Assembly (NCBI GenBank): GCA_913047395.1
Contig: CAJWUF010000001.1
Location: 82,767 to 125,904, forward strand
Source of the DNA: an uncultured cyanobacterium
Lineage (GTDB): Bacteria > Cyanobacteriota > Cyanobacteriia > PCC-6307 > Cyanobiaceae
Direction of reading: 5' to 3'
DNA length: 43,138 nt
The translations under genes and the position numbers were made by a program. The notes below the pieces were generated by a model. It was given only the letters and a program-made list of their open reading frames with translations. It was not told where the DNA came from and did not search any database. Of the stretch, positions 1 to 9,747 are shown one piece after another (within the stretch, counting starts at the first letter, position 1; each line of letters starts with the position of its first letter).

Positions 1-2
1 AG

Positions 3-1430
3 GCGTTCCAGATTCATGGAATACGCAAAGAGAACCTGCACGAAGTCATCGGTACGATCATTAAATCCATGGGTTCAACCTTGGCAGCCTGCGGTGATAT
101 CAACCGCAACGTCATGGCACCTGCTGCCCCCTATGAAAAAGGTGGTTATCCAGCGGCTAGGCAACTTGCCAATGAAATTGCTGACGTTCTCAACCCAACA
201 GCAGCGGAGGGTTCCTACCTGGATTTGTGGGTTAATGGCAATCCGAGCTACCGCATCCGCCCATCTAGGCAAGTAAAAAAAGTTCGTGCCCGCCAGCAGC
301 AAGGCGTCGTATTCAGTGGAGATAGCAAGGAACCTCTATATGGCTCGACCTACTTACCACGCAAATTCAAGTGCGCCGTTACCGTGCCAGGCGACAACTC
401 AGTAGATCTACTTACCCAAGACGTCGGTCTAGTTGTCTTTACTGATCCAAACGGTGGCATTAAGGGATGTAATGTCTACGTGGGTGGTGGCATGGGACGA
501 ACCCACAACAATGAACAGACGTTCGCCCGCATAGCGGATCCTCTTGGCTATGTAGCTGCCGAACATTTATTGGATTTGGTGCAGTCAATATTGGCTCTGC
601 AGCGGGATTACGGAGACCGTAAAACAAGGCGCCATTCACGCATGAAATACCTTCTTAATGACCATGGCATTACCTGGTTCAAACAAGAACTAAAAAGTAA
701 ATACTTTCTCCACCCAATCAAGGCATTACGGCCAGAACCAAAGAATAAACTCGAGGACTACCTAGGCTGGCATCGGCAAAGCGCCGGCAAATGGTTTGTT
801 GGTCTGCCATTGCTCTCTGGGCGCTTAGAAGGTGATCTAAAAAAAGGATTACGCAAACTAGTAGAGACCTATAAAATTGAAATTCGCCTAACACCAAATC
901 AAGATCTACTGCTCTGCAACATCGGGAATTCGCAGCGATCGAGTGTGCGCAAGAGCCTGGCTGCACTAGGCATCAGTACACCAGAAGCTCCTGCACTTCT
1001 GGCACGACACGCCATCGCATGTCCGGCACTTCCCTTATGTGGTTTGGCGATAACGGAAGCAGAGCGCACACTACCTGAACTACTTGAGCGCATAGATGCT
1101 CAATTACAACGACTACAAATTGAGAAATCAATCCTGATCCGCGTGACGGGATGTCCCAATGGGTGTGCTCGGCCCTATATGGCCGAACTCGCCCTCGTTG
1201 GAAGCGGTGTCAACCAATATCAACTCTGGCTAGGCGGCACCCCAAACCTGCAACGACTTGCCAAGCCCTACCTACAACGCATGCCCCTTGATCAACTCGA
1301 AAGCATCCTTGAACCACTATTTCTGAGCTGGAAACAAGCTGGCGGACGACGAAGTCTTGGTGATCATGTCAATAAACTCGGCGAGCAAGCTGTAGTTGAT
1401 TTGCTATCTGGCTCAGAACAAGCTCCGTAG
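3..1430 (+). CDS. sir: Ferredoxin-dependent sulfite reductase, C-terminal part (5' end outside window)
   Basis: Frame is open from base 3 (AFQIHGIRKENLHEVIGTIIKSMGSTLAACGDINRN...). Contains siroheme/4Fe-4S reductase motifs such as VTGCPNGCARPYMAELALVG. Confidence 0.93.
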   Translation, partial: AFQIHGIRKENLHEVIGTIIKSMGSTLAACGDINRNVMAPAAPYEKGGYPAARQLANEIADVLNPTAAEGSYLDLWVNGNPSYRIRPSRQVKKVRARQQQGVVFSGDSKEPLYGSTYLPRKFKCAVTVPGDNSVDLLTQDVGLVVFTDPNGGIKGCNVYVGGGMGRTHNNEQTFARIADPLGYVAAEHLLDLVQSILALQRDYGDRKTRRHSRMKYLLNDHGITWFKQELKSKYFLHPIKALRPEPKNKLEDYLGWHRQSAGKWFVGLPLLSGRLEGDLKKGLRKLVETYKIEIRLTPNQDLLLCNIGNSQRSSVRKSLAALGISTPEAPALLARHAIACPALPLCGLAITEAERTLPELLERIDAQLQRLQIEKSILIRVTGCPNGCARPYMAELALVGSGVNQYQLWLGGTPNLQRLAKPYLQRMPLDQLESILEPLFLSWKQAGGRRSLGDHVNKLGEQAVVDLLSGSEQAP

Positions 1431-2149
1431 ATAGCTTCAGCGACTCCATTCCTCCACGCCCAAAGTTGGTCTCCAAAGCTGAAGTGCCACCACTCATTCG
1501 GGTGTTGAGAAAAGCCAACTTTGAGCATGGCCTCAGCCAATACTCTGCGTCGATGATGCCAAAGATATGCCTGCGATTCCGACTCAGCAATCGCAGCCTC
1601 AGCGTAGTAATTCGGTTCCGATATATCGCCAATCGCATCGATCTCACCACCCATGTTTAAAGGCATACCCTTGCTATCAGCAAGAGTGAGATCCACGGCG
1701 GCTCCTGTGCTGTGAGGAGGAGGTGTGTGAGGCTCGAGGCTTGGCGGAGCCCAGAACCTGCCAACAACATCAATTACCTCCTGCAACGCTGTGGACTGGC
1801 TGGATAGATCGCAGCTCAGACCCCTTCTACGGCACTCCTCAGAGATGGCATGTTCAACCATGAATGCCTGAACAGGAATCGGTCGCCAGGCATCAAAGAT
1901 TGCAAAGCGCAGCTCTGGATGCTGCAGCTGTAGCTGATCTTGTGCACTCAGCAGACGATCGTTGACCCCACTACGTAAACAAAAAGGATCAGCCCCATCA
2001 CCATAAGGAGCACCTAAGCAAGCATATGGATGTGGCTCCAATCGAAATAACGACAAAGGAATCTGGGTGAGGAGCTCTCCGCAATCACGTATAGGCTTGT
2101 CGTTCCAAGGGCGCAGCGGGGGAAAAGTTCGTCCCGTCACATTTTCCAC
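1364..2149 (-). CDS. D-alanyl-D-alanine dipeptidase (VanX/DdpX-like, M15 family)
   Basis: 261 aa ORF with PHSTGAAVDLTL (SxHxxGxAxD zinc motif) and EWWHFSFGD near the C-terminus. Confidence 0.85.
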   Translation of the reverse strand: MENVTGRTFPPLRPWNDKPIRDCGELLTQIPLSLFRLEPHPYACLGAPYGDGADPFCLRSGVNDRLLSAQDQLQLQHPELRFAIFDAWRPIPVQAFMVEHAISEECRRRGLSCDLSSQSTALQEVIDVVGRFWAPPSLEPHTPPPHSTGAAVDLTLADSKGMPLNMGGEIDAIGDISEPNYYAEAAIAESESQAYLWHHRRRVLAEAMLKVGFSQHPNEWWHFSFGDQLWAWRNGVAEAIYGACSEPDSKSTTACSPSLLT

Positions 2150-2465
2150 AGCGACAACTTAGTTTTCCACAAAACGGATATTTGCTCAAACCAAACAAAT
2201 CAAACTTGGCATATATATCCAATACATTATGCCGATAGCGTTGAGAGTTCCCAGGAGAGTGAGAGCCTGAACAATAATTAGACAGCCCTCTCCGAAATCT
2301 ATTGCGAAGCCATGCTTTTGCTACCTATTCAACAACGGCATCGTTATATCAACGGCATCCCCTTAACGGAGCATCTCCATAAATGACGTAGCAAAAAATA
2401 CCCAAGTCTTGTTCCCTAAGCATTAGCACCCAGCCTAGGCTCGATAATGTGGAAAACTATCCAAT

Positions 2466-5045
2466 TCAGTTGAGATGGGCTGTCCCGCTAAGGCGCTGCC
2501 ACTGATTCTCAAGCAGCTTCTTAAGCAGAACATGGCGGGTGAGATGTGGATCATCACAGAGCAGCCTTTGAGCCTCATCACGTGCCTCCTCAAGCACAGA
2601 TCCATCGTCCGCCAGGCTTGCTAGGGCCAAGTCAGGCAATCCAGACTGTTTGGTACCAAGTACTTGCCCTGGCCCTCGTAAACGCAAGTCGATTTCTGCA
2701 ATCTCAAAGCCATCATTGGAGCGCACAAGCACTTCAAGTCGCTGCCTTGCTAAAGGGTTTGAGCTGTCATTGATCAACACGCAAAAAGACGCCGCTGCAC
2801 CCCGGCCCACGCGACCGCGTAGTTGATGTAACTGAGCCAGACCAAAGCGATCAGCATGGTCGATCACCATCACACTCGCCTGAGGTACATCCACTCCCAC
2901 CTCCACCACAGTGGTTGATACCAGTACCTGACAATCACCAGCAGCAAAGGCCCTAATCACACCTTGCTTCTCGACACTGCTCAAACGCCCATGTAGCAAT
3001 CCAACCTTAAATTCTGGGAATATCTGCTCTGATAACTGGGCGTGAACCTTGACCGCTGAGCGCAAATCAAGCTTTTCGGAATCCTCAACAAGAGGCAACA
3101 CCACATAAGCGCGCTGACCAAGAGATACTTGATCACGAATTAGTTGATAGGCCTCATCCCTATCTGCTCCACTAATCATCTGAGTCTGAATAGGCGTACG
3201 ACCGGGGGGCAATTCATCGATTTGACTCACATCCAAATCACCATGCATTGACAGCGCAAGCGTTCGAGGGATGGGAGTTGCCGTCATGGTCAAAAGATGA
3301 GGCTGAAGCCCCTTACTCAGCAAACGATTGCGTTGCCTGACGCCAAAACGATGCTGTTCATCAACCACAACCAGCCCTAGTCGAGAAAAAGCAATTGGGT
3401 CTTCAATCAAGGCATGGGTGCCTACGAGAATTTTTATAGATCCATTGACCAGGTCATCAAGGATCTGACGACGACGTAGACGGGTAGTTGCCCCAGTAAT
3501 TAACTCAACACTGACATGCAACTGAGGCAACCAAAGACACAACGTCCGGTAGTGCTGCTCAGCTAGAACCTCAGTAGGTGCCATAAACGCTCCTTGCCAG
3601 CCGGCCTGTACTGCCGAGAGCAAAGCCGCAAGGGCCACAACTGTCTTGCCACTACCCACATCTCCTTGAACAAGACGTGCCATAGGTTCAGCTCGCTCGA
3701 GGTCGACCTCGATCTCAGCCAGTACTCGTTCTTGAGCACCTGTTAACGGGAATGGCAAAAGCTCCAGGAAGCGACTGACTAGACCATCACGCTGTCCTGC
3801 CGTTACCAACACAGGAGCAGAACGAGCACGAAGTTCTGCACGTCGTTTCAATAGCCCCAACTGCAAAAGAAGAAACTCATCAAAAACCAAACGCCGCCTA
3901 GCGGCCTGCAATGAGTTTTGATCCTCAGGAGAATGTATAGCGATCAAGGCATCACTTCTGGTGGGTAAACGCAATGCCTGAAGCTGCGATTTAGAAAGGG
4001 GATCAGGCCAACGGACTGCCAAAGGCAAAACGAGCTTCACAAGATCACGAAACCGATCAGCCGTAAGTCCTTCGGTGAGGGCATACACAGGCAACAAGCG
4101 GCCAATACTGCGAGATCTCAGTGGCGATTGAGGACTTTCCATAACCTCTATCAGAGGATCCTGGAAACTCATGCCATAGGGCCCTCCTTTGACCAGCCCA
4201 CTCACAGCGACGGTGACTCCAGGGGGGTAAAGGCGTGACTGACTTTTGATGTAACTAGGACTGCTAAAACGTCGACCTGCAAAAAATCGGGTCACTTTTA
4301 GACGGCCAGTAGGGTCCTGAAGCTGCAATTCAAGAATGGACAAATTGGGATTACGTGGACTTGTGAACCCATGACAACGCCTTACTGTTGCCACGATCGT
4401 GGCTGTCTGCCCTGCCTCTAGGGCCTGGATACGCCTCAGCGAGGAATAGTCCACATAATCCCTGGGGTAGTACTGCAGGAGATCTTTCGCTAGCAGCAAT
4501 CCAAGCCCGGCCAATTTTTCAGCAAACTTTGGCCCGATTCCCTTCACCTCTGCCAGAGGACTCTCCAGCTTCAAGGAGCTGCTGCTTGCAGACAAGACAA
4601 TCTGCCGTCGCTTTTCTGCTCCCTCCTGCTTCAAGCTCGGAGGAGCCATTGGCGCTGGAGGTTGCAAGCGCTGATGAATACTGTGCAATAGCTGTCGAGA
4701 GTCAGTCACTAATCGACGGCGTACCGACTCAGGACTGTCTGGATACCCTGCAAAGGCTTCTGCTATCTGAGTGAGACGAACCTGACTCTCGCTAGGAAGC
4801 AGTAAACAAGGTGATGCCACTAACTGACGGGCTAAAAATGCATGAAAATGCTCTTGACGTCCCTCAAGATTGTTGAAGCCATTCTCTGCTTCCAAGGTCA
4901 AGGCTTGCTGAAGAGGGCGCATCCAGCTGTGCACTTGCCGCAGCTGATCCGGATTCAATCCTTGGCTGGACTGGTCGGAGGATTGGCGGGAGGATTCGGC
5001 CACCACTGTTGCTTTACCTCCTGAGCCATGGCGCGACGTTGCCAA
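2466..5045 (-). CDS. recG: ATP-dependent DNA helicase RecG
   Basis: Helicase motifs GDVGSGKTVVA, DEQHRFGVRQR, TATPIPRTLAL, LRGRVGRG, and an OB-fold wedge region. The start codon is uncertain because the ORF overlaps the upstream gene by 91 bp. Confidence 0.95.
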   Translation of the reverse strand: MATSRHGSGGKATVVAESSRQSSDQSSQGLNPDQLRQVHSWMRPLQQALTLEAENGFNNLEGRQEHFHAFLARQLVASPCLLLPSESQVRLTQIAEAFAGYPDSPESVRRRLVTDSRQLLHSIHQRLQPPAPMAPPSLKQEGAEKRRQIVLSASSSSLKLESPLAEVKGIGPKFAEKLAGLGLLLAKDLLQYYPRDYVDYSSLRRIQALEAGQTATIVATVRRCHGFTSPRNPNLSILELQLQDPTGRLKVTRFFAGRRFSSPSYIKSQSRLYPPGVTVAVSGLVKGGPYGMSFQDPLIEVMESPQSPLRSRSIGRLLPVYALTEGLTADRFRDLVKLVLPLAVRWPDPLSKSQLQALRLPTRSDALIAIHSPEDQNSLQAARRRLVFDEFLLLQLGLLKRRAELRARSAPVLVTAGQRDGLVSRFLELLPFPLTGAQERVLAEIEVDLERAEPMARLVQGDVGSGKTVVALAALLSAVQAGWQGAFMAPTEVLAEQHYRTLCLWLPQLHVSVELITGATTRLRRRQILDDLVNGSIKILVGTHALIEDPIAFSRLGLVVVDEQHRFGVRQRNRLLSKGLQPHLLTMTATPIPRTLALSMHGDLDVSQIDELPPGRTPIQTQMISGADRDEAYQLIRDQVSLGQRAYVVLPLVEDSEKLDLRSAVKVHAQLSEQIFPEFKVGLLHGRLSSVEKQGVIRAFAAGDCQVLVSTTVVEVGVDVPQASVMVIDHADRFGLAQLHQLRGRVGRGAAASFCVLINDSSNPLARQRLEVLVRSNDGFEIAEIDLRLRGPGQVLGTKQSGLPDLALASLADDGSVLEEARDEAQRLLCDDPHLTRHVLLKKLLENQWQRLSGTAHLN

Positions 5046-6163
5046 TGCCGCTGTTGTCGAACCATTGTGAGTAAGTCCTGCCGATGATGCTTTAGTTCAG
5101 CCCGGCATCGACGCAGGCGTGGGTGGTCAAACTCCAACTCAGATGAGCGCATAAGCACGCAAACAATCTCCATCCCGTCTACTCCCAGTCGATTAGTTGA
5201 TACCGGTACACGCATTCTCAATAAATTGGACGCCACAGGTTCAGACTCCAGCTGACCGCTCAACACTGCGTCGAGAAAGCTAATAGGTAAGAGGCTATTG
5301 ACAATTCCTGCTCGCAGTAATTCCACGTTGATCGCATGAGAGAGATTGCGCAGCCTGCGAGCAAGAGCACGATCAAGAGTTTCCAACCATCTTGCTAATT
5401 CAATAGGGCTCACTGGTAATAGACCCTGTTCCGCATCAATCCCGCCATTGTGCGTAGAGACATCACCTTGTTGCCAATCGTCGGATTCGGTAGTCAAACC
5501 ATCATCATCAGTGGCAATTGTCTCGCCAGCCATGACAAATAAAGCGCGCAGCATCTCAAGATCACCCTTCTTCTCGCTAATCGGTTCTAAAGCCTCTGCT
5601 TCTAAATCCTCAGTGAAGTCATCGAGGTGAGCATCTCCTCCTAGATCGGGCTGATCATTAGCTCCCGAGGCATCCAAATTTGCACTAATGCTGATGTTCT
5701 CCTGATCCTGATCAGTGATCTGCATGCTGCCGAAGCGATCAGGTTGCTCAAGTGGAGGAGCAAGGCTTAGGTGAATAGATCCCGGCGCCTCTGGCATTGG
5801 ACCCTGCTCAGAACTAAGTGCTAGTAAAAGCTCCCTCCTAGTTTGATCGCTATTCCTTTGGCGTTCACGCTCCATCTGGCGCGCTAGATCCATTAACTGT
5901 TCCACAGTCAACAAAGAACAGCAACGGCAGACCAATTGCTCAATCTGAAGTTGAAAGGCCGCCCTAGCATCGTCGTTAAGGCCCCTGAGACGATTCTGAT
6001 CTCGATCCGTTATTAACCGGAATAGAGCCTGACGTACATCATTAAGCAATTCCTCCCGCAATAATTGAAGGTAGAGGGCCATATCACGGTAGAGAGTCGA
6101 CGCCAAGCGCTGACTCTGCTTCCGTAGGGATGCAAGCTGCTGATCGGGGTCAAAGCGCTGCAA
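4955..6163 (-). CDS. Conserved cyanobacterial hypothetical protein (402 aa)
   Basis: Long ORF in the same orientation between tsf and recG, with an acidic central linker and basic C-terminus. No family recognised by eye. Confidence 0.75.
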   Translation of the reverse strand: MQRFDPDQQLASLRKQSQRLASTLYRDMALYLQLLREELLNDVRQALFRLITDRDQNRLRGLNDDARAAFQLQIEQLVCRCCSLLTVEQLMDLARQMERERQRNSDQTRRELLLALSSEQGPMPEAPGSIHLSLAPPLEQPDRFGSMQITDQDQENISISANLDASGANDQPDLGGDAHLDDFTEDLEAEALEPISEKKGDLEMLRALFVMAGETIATDDDGLTTESDDWQQGDVSTHNGGIDAEQGLLPVSPIELARWLETLDRALARRLRNLSHAINVELLRAGIVNSLLPISFLDAVLSGQLESEPVASNLLRMRVPVSTNRLGVDGMEIVCVLMRSSELEFDHPRLRRCRAELKHHRQDLLTMVRQQRHWQRRAMAQEVKQQWWPNPPANPPTSPAKD

Positions 6164-6186
6164 TCTCTACCTCTCCAAATCCAAAA

Positions 6187-6843
6187 TCAAGCTGCGGACA
6201 TGGACGCAACTTCCGTAGCAAAATCAATCTGGTCCACCTCAATTCCCTCACCAAGGGTGTAGCGAGTAAAGCGACGAACTTGAACATTCTCGCCAATCTT
6301 GCCAGCCACCTGCTTAACAAGTTCCGCAACTGTTATGGAGCTATCACGGATGAATGGTTGCTCAAGTAGGGCCAATTCCTTAAGGCGTTTATTAATTCGT
6401 CCTTCAACGATCTTCACTTTCATCTGATCAGGCTTACCAGAGAGATCGTCACGGCCCATCTCAATAGATTTTTCCCGTTCAACCACATCAGCAGGAATCT
6501 CATCTGTACTCACATATTCGATATTCGGACACGCTGCCACCTGCATAGCAACGTCCTTTAAAAGCTCCTGGAATAAATCACCACGAGCAACAAAATCAGT
6601 TTCGCAATTCAATTCCAGGAGAACACCTACGCGCGCTCCGGTATGGATGTAACTACCAATGGCACCTTCAGCAGCAGTGCGAGAAGATTTTTTTTCAGCA
6701 CTAGCGATACCCTTCTGACGTAACCATTCGGAGGCCTTGGTCATGTCACCGCCGGTTTCTGCAAGGGCCTTCTTGCAATCCATCATTCCCGCACCGGTCT
6801 TATCGCGCAGGTCCTTAACGAGCTTGGCTGTTACATCCGCCAT
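6187..6843 (-). CDS. tsf: Translation elongation factor Ts
   Basis: [57 protein letters not shown]. Confidence 0.98.
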   Translation of the reverse strand: MADVTAKLVKDLRDKTGAGMMDCKKALAETGGDMTKASEWLRQKGIASAEKKSSRTAAEGAIGSYIHTGARVGVLLELNCETDFVARGDLFQELLKDVAMQVAACPNIEYVSTDEIPADVVEREKSIEMGRDDLSGKPDQMKVKIVEGRINKRLKELALLEQPFIRDSSITVAELVKQVAGKIGENVQVRRFTRYTLGEGIEVDQIDFATEVASMSAA

Positions 6844-6925
6844 AGGAAATCAGAGTGAAGAGGATATTGAATGCCGCTGACCAGACAAGAAAGTCGGCGG
6901 CGAGAACTTAGCGACAGGTATGGAC

Positions 6926-7645
6926 TCAATCGTCGCTTTGATCAGCACCTCGCTGATCATTCGTACCGTGACGACCTTCATTGATGGCATCAGCTAGTCG
7001 GCCTAATACCAACTGCACAGAGCGGACGGCATCGTCATTGCAAGGAATAGGAACCTCACAAAGATCAGGATCGCAATTGGTATCAAGCATTGATACCAAA
7101 GAAATATCCAACTTGCGGGCTTCAAGCACAGCGTTGGTTTCACGGCGTTGATCAACAAGCACCACCACATCCGGCAACCGTCTCATGCCCTTCAAGCCAC
7201 CGAGGTACTTCTGCAATCGCTCAAGCTCACGTCGCAAAACGGAAGCCTCCTTCTTGGGTCGCATGGCAATTGCGCCAGAAGATTCCATCCGCTCTAGATC
7301 CTTCAACCGGTCAATCCGGGCCTTCATTGTTGTCCAGTTGGTGAGCATGCCACCAAGCCAACGCTGATTTACATAAGACGCACCGCAGCGAGTGGCTTCC
7401 AATGCAACCACCTCAGAGGCTTGCTTTTTAGTGCCGACAAAAAGGAAACGTTTGCCACTTCGAGCGGCGGTACGGGTCCACTTATAGGCATTGTTCATGC
7501 AGATAGCGGTCTGCACAAGGTCAATGATGTGGACTCCATTACGCGCGCAGTAGATGTAGCGCGACATCTTGGGATTCCAGCGACGGGTTTGATGCCCAAA
7601 ATGAGCACCCGCCTCCATCATTTCTGAAAGAGTGACAACAGCCAT
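6926..7645 (-). CDS. rpsB: 30S ribosomal protein S2
   Basis: [27 protein letters not shown]...; [26 protein letters not shown]. Confidence 0.98.
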   Translation of the reverse strand: MAVVTLSEMMEAGAHFGHQTRRWNPKMSRYIYCARNGVHIIDLVQTAICMNNAYKWTRTAARSGKRFLFVGTKKQASEVVALEATRCGASYVNQRWLGGMLTNWTTMKARIDRLKDLERMESSGAIAMRPKKEASVLRRELERLQKYLGGLKGMRRLPDVVVLVDQRRETNAVLEARKLDISLVSMLDTNCDPDLCEVPIPCNDDAVRSVQLVLGRLADAINEGRHGTNDQRGADQSDD

Positions 7646-7655
7646 GGTTTTTTAG

Positions 7656-7736
7656 GTTTCGGGTTCGCCTCCACCTGCCAGGTATGAGAGCAAATCACGC
7701 CAAAAGGCGCAGTTCAACTCAGTCATCACCCGAAAC
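7656..7736 (-). promoter_or_regulatory. Candidate structured rpsB 5' leader closed by a 9-bp inverted repeat
   Basis: GTTTCGGGT (7656-7664) and ACCCGAAAC (7728-7736) are perfect reverse complements. They enclose CGCC-AAAA-GGCG (7698-7709) and ACCT-GCC-AGGT (7673-7683). The leader ends 10 nt before the rpsB ATG. Confidence 0.5.
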
Positions 7737-7786
7737 GGACAGGTGTGCGGAATGAAAGTACCTGTGGAATTTATCAAAACGACGTC

Positions 7787-8719
7787 TTAACGCAGCCCTG
7801 CCAGAGCAGCCTCCTTAAAAAGTGCCCGCACACCGATGCGATTAAGGGGCAAACGTAATAGCTCCATCGCCAAGCCTGAATGGCCATTACGGATTAACAA
7901 GGCAAGCAATGGGCGAAGGCTGCGCTCATTAAGCAAACCGCCAAGTGTAAGTAGCTCCCATAAGAGTCGATGGAGCCAGGTGAACTGGATGATGAAACGC
8001 ACCCGACGAGTCGGGTGCTTGCGATAAAAGACCAAACCCATTCTGGCCCGCTCACGCTCAATCCTGACCAAGTCGGGAACTTGCTCAAGACGCAAGGCCG
8101 GGTGCCAGTGATAACCAACTGCTTCTGGACATTTCACCAACTCAACACCCATCTGTCGGAGTCGCTCCCCGAGCTCCAAATCCTCCCAGCCATAGAGACG
8201 GAAACCAACATCAAAAAGTCCAGATCTTTCAAGCACTTCCCGATCGATAGCCACATTGCCTGTTGCGAAATATGCCCAAGAGAGGTCTTGAAGTTTGTGG
8301 GGTTCTGTAGTGGGGTGCTCGAAATTTGCCGTATTAATCACAGCGCCATAGGTAAAGCAAAGCCGGTCCCCACGACGCTGCCAACAGCGACGCAAAGCAC
8401 GAGCATGACAAGCAAGAAACGATTCAGTAACCACTAAATCGCTATCAATAAAAACAATCACATCCCCACGAGCATGATCTACGCCCCGGTTACGTCCTTC
8501 GGCTGGGCCTCCATGCTCTTGCTCAACCATGCGTACATGGGGAAAACGAGACACCTCATCCTTCAACCAAGTGGGCGTTCCATCTGTTGATCCGTCATCC
8601 ACCACGATCACCTCATAAGCCTCCACCTCAGAGGGCAGAGCCTGCTGCTCGAGAGCCAACAGACACTTCTCAAGGATCGACCGACGGTTATAGGTGGGTA
8701 TTACGACACTTACGAACAT
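7787..8719 (-). CDS. Family 2 glycosyltransferase
   Basis: FVSVVIPTYNRRSILEKCL, EVIVVDDGSTDGTPTW, VIVFIDSDLVV; 310 aa. Confidence 0.92.
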   Translation of the reverse strand: MFVSVVIPTYNRRSILEKCLLALEQQALPSEVEAYEVIVVDDGSTDGTPTWLKDEVSRFPHVRMVEQEHGGPAEGRNRGVDHARGDVIVFIDSDLVVTESFLACHARALRRCWQRRGDRLCFTYGAVINTANFEHPTTEPHKLQDLSWAYFATGNVAIDREVLERSGLFDVGFRLYGWEDLELGERLRQMGVELVKCPEAVGYHWHPALRLEQVPDLVRIERERARMGLVFYRKHPTRRVRFIIQFTWLHRLLWELLTLGGLLNERSLRPLLALLIRNGHSGLAMELLRLPLNRIGVRALFKEAALAGLR

Positions 8720-8763
8720 CCGCTTCCGTAACTACTGCTGACAAACGACAGCCTATAGACATG

Positions 8764-8790
8764 AAAAAGAGGGCTCAGGAAAGCCCCCTT
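8764..8790 (-). terminator. Rho-independent terminator downstream of the 51-aa ORF
   Basis: On the minus strand: GGGCT-TTCCTG-AGCCC followed by TCTTTTT. Confidence 0.6.
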
Positions 8791-8819
8791 TCGTTGACTT
8801 AATCAATCTCTGATTGGGA

Positions 8820-8975
8820 CTAGTCAGCAGCGCCGCCGTTATTGGCAGTTCCGGTAACACCATTGCCTGCCCCTTCTCCGCGGCCGTCATTGCGTAGCTT
8901 CCGCTTCTTGAATTTGCGGGCATAGGAGCGGTTGCGCTCTTGCTTTTCCTTTTTGAGGTTTCTACGCTTAGACAT
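8820..8975 (-). CDS. Small, highly basic conserved-type protein (51 aa)
   Basis: Hand translation: MSKRRNLKKEKQERNRSYARKFKKRKLRNDGRGEGAGNGVTGTANNGGAAD*. Followed by a plausible terminator. Absent from the supplied ORF track because it is under 60 aa. Confidence 0.75.
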   Translation of the reverse strand: MSKRRNLKKEKQERNRSYARKFKKRKLRNDGRGEGAGNGVTGTANNGGAAD

Positions 8976-9012
8976 GTTTTTTGGATGTCCGAACTAAAGA
9001 TCTGAACCCAAC

Positions 9013-9702
9013 CTAGCCAAGTGTGGGGATCAAGCGGCCATCTTCCATCTGCACCAAGCGATCCGCGACATCGACTATTCGCGGATCATGCGTGACCATT
9101 AACACTGCACAGGCTTGTTCACGGGCCAGTCTTTGCAATAGATCCACCACTTCCCTACCTGTGACGCTATCAAGAGCTGCTGTTGGTTCATCAGCTAGCA
9201 ACAGTTGAGGTCGAGCCGCTAACGCACGTGCAATAGCAACCCGCTGCTTCTGGCCACCAGAAAGATCATGAGGCAGCTTGCTGAGGTGATCGTCCAACCC
9301 CACAGCCCGCAACCAATAACGAGCCTGATCACGACGCGCCCGATAAGAGAGTTCTGGCAACAAATCAGCCCCCATCTGCACGTTCTGCTCAGCAGTAAGA
9401 CACCGCAATAGGTTGTGCCCCTGAAAAATCATGCCGATATGACGTCGCAACTTTTGGCGTTGGCCACGATGTGATCCATGCAGCTGATGGCCAAACACAC
9501 AAACATCTCCCTGCTGAACCTTGCGCAGCGCTCCGATCAAGGTGAGCAGTGTGGTCTTACCGCAACCTGAAGGGCCGGTAAGCAATACCACCTCACCAGG
9601 AGCTATTTGCATTGAAATTGACTGCAGTACCTGACGACGCATCGCACCTGTGCCAAACCAATGACTAAGACCCTCAACTTGAACAGTGAGACGCTCATTC
9701 AT
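9013..9702 (-). CDS. devA: ABC transporter ATP-binding protein, DevA family
   Basis: Walker A GPSGCGKTTLL, signature LSGGQKQRVAIARAL, Walker B LLLADEPTAALD. Adjacent to DevC- and DevB-like genes. Confidence 0.88.
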   Translation of the reverse strand: MNERLTVQVEGLSHWFGTGAMRRQVLQSISMQIAPGEVVLLTGPSGCGKTTLLTLIGALRKVQQGDVCVFGHQLHGSHRGQRQKLRRHIGMIFQGHNLLRCLTAEQNVQMGADLLPELSYRARRDQARYWLRAVGLDDHLSKLPHDLSGGQKQRVAIARALAARPQLLLADEPTAALDSVTGREVVDLLQRLAREQACAVLMVTHDPRIVDVADRLVQMEDGRLIPTLG

Positions 9703-9747
9703 GGTTATGTCCTCCTGAGCGAAAAAAGTAAAAAGAGGATGAACCCA

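Noticed and set aside
484-530. GAACAGACGTTC, a GWACN4GTWC core like the LexA-type sites
   Set aside because: Inside the sir coding sequence and fails the flanking R and D positions of the consensus; treated as a chance match.
7970-8437. 155-aa plus-strand ORF
   Set aside because: Antisense to the GT2 glycosyltransferase with no recognisable domain; shadow ORF.
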